From assembly GCA_002413455.1 (NCBI GenBank), contig DHXA01000046.1, positions 1 to 5,618 of the forward strand: a stretch of DNA of 5,618 nucleotides. Direction: 5' to 3'. The notes beneath the pieces were generated by a model. That model made no database searches, had not been told where the DNA came from, and saw only the letters and a list, made by a program, of their open reading frames with translations. Position 1 is the first letter of the stretch; every line of letters starts with the position of its first letter. The translations under genes were made by a program, and so were the position numbers. This document shows positions 1 through 4,766 of the stretch, piece by piece. Source of the stretch: Rhodanobacter sp. UBA5168. GTDB lineage: Bacteria; Pseudomonadota; Gammaproteobacteria; Xanthomonadales; Rhodanobacteraceae.

Positions 1-302
1 GCGATCGCCAGCATCATCGCCAGGGTCAGCAACCAGGGCCGGCGGATCTTCATCAGCAGGCGGGTCAGCGGATCCAGCACACCGGAACGTTCGATGCCCA
101 GGCTCAACGCGAACATTGCCGCCACCGTCACGGTGGCCTCGTTGCTGAAACCGGACAAGGCCTCGACCGGGTTCACGATGCCCAGCACGACCAGCGTCCC
201 CAGCACGATCAGCGCGACCAGATCGATGCGCACCCTTTCGCTGGCGAACATGCCCATCGCCGCCACGATGATCGCCACTGTGGCCCACGCCTGCCAGCTC
301 AC
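1..302 (-). CDS. SLC13-family anion permease, N-terminal fragment (cut by left edge)
   Basis: Reading the minus strand from a GTG at 302 gives 100 residues with no stop, running off the left edge. The protein starts VSWQAWATVAIIVAAMGMFA, a first membrane segment (about residues 3-20). A second hydrophobic stretch covers residues 27-43. Then comes a GFSNEATVTVAAMFALSLGI segment (51-70) followed by ERSGVLDPL, the pattern typical of the SLC13/DASS (CitT/SAC1-like) inner-membrane permeases, which import dicarboxylates, sulfate or related anions with sodium. Family members of this subtype are usually near 600 residues and often carry two cytoplasmic TrkA-C domains, so about five sixths should lie outside the window. 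I chose GTG 302 because AGGGG sits 8 bases upstream and the encoded start fits the family. A GTG at 341 is in frame but would add a charged, non-family extension; the in-frame stop is at 357-359. The substrate cannot be told from this fragment. Confidence 0.87.
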   Translation of the reverse strand, partial: MSWQAWATVAIIVAAMGMFASERVRIDLVALIVLGTLVVLGIVNPVEALSGFSNEATVTVAAMFALSLGIERSGVLDPLTRLLMKIRRPWLLTLAMMLAI

Positions 303-332
303 GCAGCCACCCCTGCCCCGGCGCGGATCCAG

Positions 333-342
333 TGTGTACACA
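333..342. promoter_or_regulatory. Perfect 10-bp palindrome, possible operator of the permease gene
   Basis: TGTGTACACA is a perfect palindrome centred about 35 bp upstream of the permease GTG start, inside the divergent spacer. The GTnTAnAC core resembles half-site arrangements bound by GntR/HutC-type repressors, but no regulator gene is in view. A palindrome this short is expected a few times by chance in 5.6 kb, so only its position makes it noteworthy. Confidence 0.2.
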
Positions 343-412
343 GCAGCGTGGGATGGCTATCGACGGACATGATGGCGTGCGCGTTTGTCGTGGTTGAGGT
401 GCATCATGGCGG

Positions 413-444
413 GAAGTCCTGCCGATTTCACGGCAGCCGACTTC
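413..444. repeat. Imperfect inverted repeat (12-bp bulged hairpin) upstream of the patatin gene
   Basis: The left arm GAAGTCCTGCCG (413-424) pairs with the right arm CGGCAG-CC-GACTTC (431-444): 12 base pairs in two blocks of six, a two-base CC bulge, and a six-base loop ATTTCA. It lies 39 bases before the patatin ATG, in the spacer between two divergent genes. No T-tract follows on either strand, so it does not look like a Rho-independent terminator. It could be a 5' leader structure, an operator, or a remnant of a dispersed repeat. Confidence 0.6.
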
Positions 445-482
445 AGCACAGACCACCGCCCACATGCCGTGACGATCGAACG

Positions 483-1424
483 ATGACCACCGACACCCCG
501 CGCAGCGAACTCGCCGAACCTGCCGCCGCACCCCGGCCGACGGTCGCGCTGGCGCTGGGTGCCGGCGGCGCGAAGGGGCTGGCGCACATCGGTGTCATCG
601 AGGAACTCGATGCGCAGGGCTTCGAGATCGTGGCGATCGCCGGCAGCTCGATGGGCGCGCTGATTGGCGGCATCTACGCCATGGGCAAGCTCGATGTCTA
701 TCGCGACTGGGTCTGCGCACTGGCCAAGTTCGACGTGTTGCGGCTGGTCGACTGGACGTTCTCTGGCGGCGGCCTGATCAAAGGCGAGCGAATCATCGAG
801 ACCCTGCGCGCGCTGATTGGCGACACCCAGATCGAGGATTTACCGCTGGCGTTCACCGCGGTGGCCACCGACCTGGACCGCGAACGCGAAGTGTGGCTGA
901 CCCGCGGCTGCCTGTTCGATGCCATTCGCGCCTCGATCTCGATACCCACGGTGTTCCGTCCACATACCATCGGCGGCCGACGCCTGATCGACGGCGCCCT
1001 GCTCAACCCGGTACCGGTGACGCCGCTGATTCGCGAAACGGCCGATTACCTGCTGGCGGTGAGCGTCGACGGCCCGGCGTTGGCCGCCACACCGCCGCCG
1101 CTCAGCAGCGAGCCTGGCGCCGAAGGAAGCTACCGCCGCCGGATTGGTGGATTCATGAACCGGCGGGTGCCTCGCGGCGAGAGTCATCCATCCACGCCGG
1201 GCACGTTCGACCTGCTCGCGCAGTCGATGGATCTGATGCAGGCCAACCTTTCGCGGCTGCGCCTGGCTGCCTACGAACCGGATCTGCTGATCCAGTTGCC
1301 GCGCAACATGGCCAGCGCGTATGAGTTCTACCGCGCCCGCGAGTTGATCGAACTGGGTCGCGAGCAGACGCGCACGGCACTGGCCAACTGGCCTCGATCG
1401 GGCACGCCGCGACGCGACGCGTGA
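483..1424 (+). CDS. Patatin-like phospholipase, RssA/YchK type
   Basis: This 313-residue protein is a serine hydrolase of the bacterial patatin family, which cleaves acyl chains from phospholipids with a Ser-Asp dyad. The glycine-rich oxyanion loop GAGGAKG is at residues 26-32, the nucleophile elbow GSSMG at 54-58 (Ser56), and the Asp motif DGA at 170-172. The segment DWV..FDVLRLVDWTFSGGGLIKGER (about 75-103), the ATD around 128-130 and the RASxSIP block (149-155) match what I recall of E. coli RssA (YchK), and the length is similar to RssA. No signal peptide or membrane segment is seen, so it is probably cytoplasmic. A Pro/Ser/Arg-rich, poorly conserved stretch covers residues 198-240. I start at ATG 483 because the family fold begins about 20 residues later; an in-frame ATG at 348 would add 45 unlikely residues. 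The ribosome-binding site is weak. The physiological substrate is unknown. It ends only 13 bp from the opposing gene. Confidence 0.9.
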   Translation: MTTDTPRSELAEPAAAPRPTVALALGAGGAKGLAHIGVIEELDAQGFEIVAIAGSSMGALIGGIYAMGKLDVYRDWVCALAKFDVLRLVDWTFSGGGLIKGERIIETLRALIGDTQIEDLPLAFTAVATDLDREREVWLTRGCLFDAIRASISIPTVFRPHTIGGRRLIDGALLNPVPVTPLIRETADYLLAVSVDGPALAATPPPLSSEPGAEGSYRRRIGGFMNRRVPRGESHPSTPGTFDLLAQSMDLMQANLSRLRLAAYEPDLLIQLPRNMASAYEFYRARELIELGREQTRTALANWPRSGTPRRDA

Positions 1425-1445
1425 GCGGTGGCTCGCCTCAACGCG
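1418..1445. terminator. Possible weak bidirectional hairpin between convergent genes
   Basis: CGCGTGAG (1418-1425) can pair with CTCAACGCG (1437-1445) with one bulged A and an 11-base loop. The structure spans both stop codons of the convergent patatin and DUF488 genes. No T-run follows on either strand, so it may only slow converging polymerases or have no role. Confidence 0.25.
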
Positions 1446-1806
1446 GCCCGTGCGTGCGCAGCCAACTGTCGAGATAGGCCTTCAGCGCAACCGCGTTGTT
1501 GTGTTCCTCGTCGCGGGCGCCGTAGAGCAGGGTGACCGCGTGCCGCGTCGAACGCTCGGCCAGCGGTCGCCAGTATTCGGTCAGTGCATCCAGCTCGCTG
1601 GCATAGCGGTGACGGAAGCCATCCCACCGCGCCGGGTCATGCCCGAACCATTTCCGCAGCGCGGCGGACGGAGCCAGCTCCTTGGCCCACAGGTCGAGCG
1701 GTACCGCGTCCTTCTTCAGCCCGCGCGGCCACAACCGGTCGATCAGCACGCGATAGCCATCGGCTTTCGCGGCTGGTTGGTATACACGTTTGGCGGTGAT
1801 GCTCAT
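1438..1806 (-). CDS. DUF488 family protein, YeaO-like
   Basis: This is a small soluble 122-residue protein of the DUF488 family, close in length and sequence to what I recall of E. coli YeaO (start xxIxxKRVYxPA). Conserved blocks are visible in order: KRVYQPA (6-12), DGYRVLIDRLWPRG (16-29), RKWFGHDP (51-58), FRHRYASEL (64-72) and TLLYGARDEEHNNAVAL (92-108). The function of the family is not established. I chose ATG 1806 because the conserved N-terminus starts there and an AGGGAGG ribosome-binding site lies 10 bases upstream. The frame stays open to an ATG at 1914, but that 36-residue extension is Ala/Arg-rich and not family-like. It is convergent with the patatin gene (13-bp gap) and lies 140 bp downstream of the glycosyltransferase on the same strand, so it may have its own promoter. 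Confidence 0.9.
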   Translation of the reverse strand: MSITAKRVYQPAAKADGYRVLIDRLWPRGLKKDAVPLDLWAKELAPSAALRKWFGHDPARWDGFRHRYASELDALTEYWRPLAERSTRHAVTLLYGARDEEHNNAVALKAYLDSWLRTHGPR

Positions 1807-1835
1807 GGGTGGGTGGCCTCCCTGGTGTTGCGGCC

Positions 1836-1851
1836 CGCAAATAGACTTGCG
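1836..1851. repeat. Short inverted repeat upstream of the DUF488 gene
   Basis: CGCAA (1836-1840) and TTGCG (1847-1851) form 5-bp arms around a six-base AT-richer centre. It lies 29 bp upstream of the DUF488 start codon, where an operator or promoter could sit. The arms are short enough to arise by chance. Confidence 0.2.
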
Positions 1852-1946
1852 TGCCCTCGCCGCATCGCCGGCGCCAGTGGCGAGGGCGGGATGTCGAGCG
1901 GAAGCTCTCAGCATACGGCGCGCAGATCAGCCCGGCTTGATCTGGG

Positions 1947-2663
1947 TCAGAGTTCCTCGACCCGGGTGACCTTGCCACGGCGCATCAGCCACGCCACGCC
2001 GCGCAGATCGGCCAGTCCAACCCATAGCCGGTCCAGCATGCCGTACTTGGACACGCCAGCCGTGCGCGGACGATGGCCGACCGGCACGCTCTGGCTCTGG
2101 AAGCCGGCGCGCTTGACCAGCGCGGGCAGGTAACGGTGCATGTGGTCGAAATAGGGCAGCCGCAGAAACACCTCGCGCTCGAACAGCTTCAGGCCACAGC
2201 CGGTATCCGGGGTGGCGTCCCGCAGCATGCGCGAGCGCACCGCGTTGGCGACCTTCGAGGAGATGCGTTTGTTGAAACTGTCGCGGCGGGTCGTGCGCCA
2301 GCCGGCGAACAGCCGCGTCTGCGCCGACGCGCCATTGCGCGCGGCGAGCAACTTGGGAATGTCGGCCGGATCGTTCTGGCCGTCGCCATCCAGTGTGGCG
2401 ATCCACGGCGACTTTGCTTCGCGCACGCCGTTCCAGACCGCGGTGCTCTGCCCGCTGCGGGTGACGTGATGCAACACGCGCAGTTCCGGGTGGCTGGATT
2501 TCTGCGCAGCCAGCACCGCCCGGCTGTCGTCGCTGGAATCGTCGTCGACGTAGATGACTTCGTAGTCGATCTGGCCACGCAGGGCGGCGGCGATCTCGGC
2601 GAGCAGCGGCGGTATGTTGTCGCGCTCGTTGAAGACGGGGACGACGACGGAAAGTTGCGGCAT
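1947..2663 (-). CDS. Family 2 glycosyltransferase, polyprenyl/dolichyl-phosphate mannosyltransferase type
   Basis: This 238-residue protein is a GT-A fold glycosyltransferase that, by family, moves a sugar from a nucleotide-sugar donor to a polyprenyl phosphate on the cytoplasmic face of the inner membrane. The start LSVVVPVFNERDNIPPLL (4-21) is the classic GT2 nucleotide-binding strand. DDDSSDDS (40-47) and DGDGQNDP (92-99) supply the acidic nucleotide- and metal-binding residues. DTGCGLKLF (153-161) and HRPRTAGVSKYG (197-208) are signatures of the DPM1-like subgroup. The C-terminus (209-238) has at most a short amphipathic stretch and no pair of membrane helices like ArnC or GtrB, so it is a soluble or peripheral catalytic-domain-only form. 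The sugar cannot be read from sequence. ATG 2663 has an AAAGG ribosome-binding site 8 bases upstream. It may feed an envelope glycan or lipid A modification pathway, but no partner gene is in the window. Confidence 0.9.
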   Translation of the reverse strand: MPQLSVVVPVFNERDNIPPLLAEIAAALRGQIDYEVIYVDDDSSDDSRAVLAAQKSSHPELRVLHHVTRSGQSTAVWNGVREAKSPWIATLDGDGQNDPADIPKLLAARNGASAQTRLFAGWRTTRRDSFNKRISSKVANAVRSRMLRDATPDTGCGLKLFEREVFLRLPYFDHMHRYLPALVKRAGFQSQSVPVGHRPRTAGVSKYGMLDRLWVGLADLRGVAWLMRRGKVTRVEEL

Positions 2664-2743
2664 GGGGAAAGCCTTTCAGCGGGGGCAACGGCTGCATTCG
2701 ACGCAGCAGCTGCGCAGTTTAATGCCAAGCGGCTGCGCTGTTG

Positions 2744-2790
2744 CTCTCTCTCCCATCGGGAGAGGGCTGGGATGAGGGTGCGGGGCTTGC
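2744..2790. repeat. Dispersed intergenic repeat with CTCTCCC/GGGAGAG palindrome
   Basis: A perfect 7-bp hairpin, CTCTCCC-ATC-GGGAGAG (2748-2764, extendable by a G-U and a C-G pair), is followed by GGCTGGGATGAGGGTGCGGG. This is the widespread proteobacterial intergenic repeat whose chance translations read like SLSHRERAGMRVRG on one strand and LIPALSRWERE on the other; both are visible here. Its origin is unclear, and it is often found in many copies downstream of genes. It sits between parB and the glycosyltransferase gene. The outer boundaries are approximate. Confidence 0.7.
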
Positions 2791-2852
2791 GTGAATGTGA
2801 GTTGTTACGCTTCGCACGTACCCGCAACCGTCGCTGCGCGCCACCTTCATTC

Positions 2853-2868
2853 GCGCCATCCATGGCGC
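2853..2868. repeat. Short palindrome with 7-bp arms
   Basis: GCGCCAT (2853-2859) and ATGGCGC (2862-2868) are perfect inverted arms separated by CC. It lies in the palindrome-rich parB-glycosyltransferase spacer, between the dispersed repeat and the 9-bp hairpin, and may be part of the same composite repeat. Confidence 0.4.
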
Positions 2869-2893
2869 TCCCCCTCCGGGCGGCTGCGCCGTG

Positions 2894-2917
2894 CAAATCG
2901 GCGATCCTGCCGATTTG
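2894..2917. repeat. Perfect 9-bp hairpin downstream of parB
   Basis: CAAATCGGC (2894-2902) and GCCGATTTG (2909-2917) are perfect inverted arms with a six-base loop GATCCT. It lies about 30 bp past the parB stop codon. In the parB transcript it would form a stable stem, but no T-run follows on that strand, so it is not a textbook Rho-independent terminator. It could block 3'-exonucleases, support Rho-dependent termination, or be a dispersed palindromic repeat unit. Confidence 0.6.
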
Positions 2918-2936
2918 TCTTCCACAGGGAGAAAGG

Positions 2937-2957
2937 AAAAACGAGATCAGCGGATCT
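2937..2957 (-). terminator. Weak terminator-like hairpin and T-tract at the parB stop
   Basis: On the minus strand AGATC-CGCT-GATCT forms a 5-bp stem across the parB stop codon, followed by CG and then five T residues and a further pyrimidine-rich run. The order of stem and T-tract suits an intrinsic terminator for parAB, but the stem is short and AT-rich for a GC-rich genome. Confidence 0.3.
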
Positions 2958-3816
2958 TGCCGAGAATCCCGTCCAGTTCGTCGTTGCTGTGATAGTGGAT
3001 CACCAGCTTGCCACGGCCTCCGCGGCCCTGGGCCAGCTCAACGCGGGTGGCGAAGCGTTCGCTGAGCTGGCGTTCCAGGTCGGCGATGTTGGCATCGCGC
3101 GACGGCGTGCTTTTGGCCTTGCCCTTCGGCGCCTGCTGCGCACGGCGGGCGGCTTCTTCCAGCTCGCGCACGCTCCAGCCGTTGCGTGCCGCTTCCAGCG
3201 CCAGACTTTCGGCGTCGCGCTCGGGCAGGGTCAGCAGGCAGCGGGCGTGGCCCATTTCCAGCTTGCCTTCGTCGAGCAGTTTCTTGATCGAGGCAGGCAG
3301 TTCGGTGAGGCGCAGCAGGTTCGACACCGCGGCGCGCGAGCGGCCGACCGCATCGGCGGCCTGCTGGTGGGTGAGGTCGAAATCGTCGATCAGGCGCTTC
3401 AGCGCGTCCGCTTCTTCCAGCGGAGTGAGGTCCTGGCGCTGGATGTTCTCGATCAGCGCCATCGCCGGCACGGCTTCTTCGGACACCTTCTTGATCAGCG
3501 CCGGGATCTCGCCCAACTGAGCGCGCTGCGCCGCTCGCCAGCGGCGTTCACCGGCGATCAGCTCGTAGCTGTTCTTGCCGATCTCGCGCACCACCACCGG
3601 CTGGATCAGGCCCTGCGCCTTGATCGAGGCTGCCAGCTCGTCCAGCGCCTCGTCGTTCCAGTGCCGGCGCGGCTGGTATTTGCCAGGCTGGATCTGCTGG
3701 ATCGGCAACATGCGCAGCTCGCCCTCCTGACCGATCACCGATGGCGAACCTTCGCCGTCACCGCCGAGCAAGGCGTCCAGCCCACGTCCCAATCCACGTT
3801 TTTTTGCAGCAGCCAT
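2947..3816 (-). CDS. parB: Chromosome partitioning protein ParB (Spo0J family)
   Basis: This 289-residue protein is a CTP-dependent clamp that loads at parS sites, spreads on DNA and stimulates ParA to segregate the origin region. The N-terminal KKRGLGRGLDALLG (5-18) is the ParA-contacting motif. The ParB/Spo0J nuclease-like CTP-binding domain follows, with QPRR (48-51), GERRWRAA (89-96) and ENIQRQDLTPLEEA (123-136). The parS-reading helix-turn-helix lies around LTHQQAADAVGRSRAAVSNLL (148-168). A charged linker (223-245) leads to the C-terminal dimerisation domain (about 246-289). Length and domain order are normal for a chromosomal ParB. ATG 3816 is preceded by AGGA 7 bases upstream, and that site lies inside the last codons of parA; only 2 bp separate the genes, so translation is probably coupled. 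A run of seven A residues sits at codons 4-6. Confidence 0.97.
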   Translation of the reverse strand: MAAAKKRGLGRGLDALLGGDGEGSPSVIGQEGELRMLPIQQIQPGKYQPRRHWNDEALDELAASIKAQGLIQPVVVREIGKNSYELIAGERRWRAAQRAQLGEIPALIKKVSEEAVPAMALIENIQRQDLTPLEEADALKRLIDDFDLTHQQAADAVGRSRAAVSNLLRLTELPASIKKLLDEGKLEMGHARCLLTLPERDAESLALEAARNGWSVRELEEAARRAQQAPKGKAKSTPSRDANIADLERQLSERFATRVELAQGRGGRGKLVIHYHSNDELDGILGKIR

Positions 3817-3828
3817 GCTTATTCCTGT
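3817..3828 (-). promoter_or_regulatory. parB ribosome-binding site inside the 3' end of parA
   Basis: On the minus strand the parA end and parB leader read CAGGAATAAGC before the ATG at 3816. The AGGA is the Shine-Dalgarno element and overlaps the last parA codons (Gln-Gln-Glu-stop), with TAA as the parA stop. This arrangement supports translational coupling and fixes the parB start. Confidence 0.75.
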
Positions 3829-4697
3829 TGGTTGGCGGCCGGCGCCTTGAGCGTCGGGCCGCTGTCGCCGTGCGCGGGTGCTGCCGCCGGCGGTTCAATG
3901 TCCTCCACCGGATCGACCTGATCGGTGCGCGTCAACGCGCGTTCGCGCCGGATGATTTCGCCGGCCAGGCCGATATAGGCGATCGCGCCACGCGAGCTGC
4001 GGTCGTACAGGTGGATCGGCTGGCCGTGACTGGGTGCCTCGGCCAGACGCACGTTGCGCGGGATGATCGAGCGCAGCACCTTGTCGCCGAAATGCTGGGT
4101 GAGCTGGGCGGAAACCTCGTTGCCGAGGTTGTTGCGCACGTCGTACATGGTGCGCAGCAGGCCTTCAATCTCGAGTTTCGGGTTCAGGCGATGGCGCACC
4201 GCCTTGACCGTGTCGAGCAGGCTGGACAGGCCTTCCAGCGCGAAGTACTCGCACTGCACCGGAATCAGCACGCCGTCGGCGGCGGTCAGCGCGTTCAGGG
4301 TGAGCAGGTTCAGCGACGGCGGGCAGTCGATCAGGATGGTGTGGTAGTTCGGCGAGACCTTCGCCAGCAGTTCTTTCAGCCGGTGCTCGCGCGCCAGCGC
4401 ATCCATCAGTTTCAGCTCGGCGGCGGTGAGGTCGCCGTTGCCGGGCAACAGGTCGTAATGCGCGTCAGTAGGCACGATCGCCGCGGCGATCTCCACTTCC
4501 TCCAGCAACACTTCGCAACCGCTGGCCTTGATGTCGCGCTTGTTGATGCCCGAGGCCATCGTGGCGTTGCCCTGCGGATCCAGGTCGACCAGCAATACCT
4601 TGCGCTTCGCCGCGGCCAACGCAGCGGCAAGATTGACGGCAGTGGTGGTCTTGCCGACGCCGCCTTTCTGGTTGGCGACAGCGATGATGCGGGCCAT
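3819..4697 (-). CDS. parA: Chromosome partitioning ATPase ParA (Soj family)
   Basis: This 292-residue protein is a deviant Walker ATPase that binds nonspecific DNA as an ATP dimer and is released by ParB, pulling parS complexes along the nucleoid. The deviant Walker A KGGVGKTT is at 11-18 (signature Lys11, Lys16). Walker A' LVDLDPQGN is at 36-44 and the Walker B-like ILIDCPPSL at 121-129. PRNVRLAEAPSHGQP (213-227) is the conserved region near the DNA-binding arginines of Soj. There is no N-terminal HTH, so it is the chromosomal rather than the P1/F plasmid type. The usual Soj fold ends near residue 252; here about 40 Pro/Ala/Asp/Glu-rich residues follow, likely disordered. ATG 4697 is the first start after an in-frame stop; the ribosome-binding site is weak. 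It lies 69 bp after the ABC ATPase gene on the same strand and directly before parB. Confidence 0.97.
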   Translation of the reverse strand: MARIIAVANQKGGVGKTTTAVNLAAALAAAKRKVLLVDLDPQGNATMASGINKRDIKASGCEVLLEEVEIAAAIVPTDAHYDLLPGNGDLTAAELKLMDALAREHRLKELLAKVSPNYHTILIDCPPSLNLLTLNALTAADGVLIPVQCEYFALEGLSSLLDTVKAVRHRLNPKLEIEGLLRTMYDVRNNLGNEVSAQLTQHFGDKVLRSIIPRNVRLAEAPSHGQPIHLYDRSSRGAIAYIGLAGEIIRRERALTRTDQVDPVEDIEPPAAAPAHGDSGPTLKAPAANQQE

Positions 4698-4729
4698 GGA
4701 TGGATAGCTACCGTACGCGGGAGAGGGTT

Positions 4730-4735
4730 AGTGTA
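4730..4735 (-). promoter_or_regulatory. Possible -10 element upstream of parA
   Basis: The minus strand reads TACACT about 33 bases before the parA ATG, matching four of six -10 consensus bases, in the most AT-rich part of the 69-bp gap. No convincing -35 lies 16-18 bases further upstream, so this is a tentative call. Confidence 0.2.
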
Positions 4736-4766
4736 ATGCCTCGTCCAGCCGCGTGCTGCCTGCCCC

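Noticed and set aside
348..482. In-frame N-terminal extension of the patatin gene from ATG 348.
   Set aside because: The extra 45 residues are His/Cys/Arg-rich, have no family likeness, and would read through the long hairpin; ATG 483 gives the normal family length.
1925..1942. GATCA/TGATC inverted repeat just past the glycosyltransferase stop as a terminator.
   Set aside because: Only 5 bp pair cleanly and no T-run follows on the minus strand.
2714..2726. Possible sigma-54 promoter for the glycosyltransferase gene (TTGGCAT ... TGC on the minus strand).
   Set aside because: The GG and GC elements are 9 bases apart instead of the required 10, and the -12 element is poor.
2719..2925. Small reading frames in both directions between parB and the glycosyltransferase gene.
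   Set aside because: Their peptides are translations of the dispersed repeat and palindromes, with no ribosome-binding site or domain; no gene is supported.
2073..4736. Long plus-strand open frames opposite the glycosyltransferase, parB and parA genes.
   Set aside because: They are mirror frames of high-GC genes; their translations have no recognisable domain, while the minus-strand frames carry complete family motifs.
4741..4766. Terminator between the ABC ATPase gene and parA.
   Set aside because: Only a 4-bp CAGC/GCTG stem is seen and there is no T-tract; transcription from the ABC gene could run into parA.
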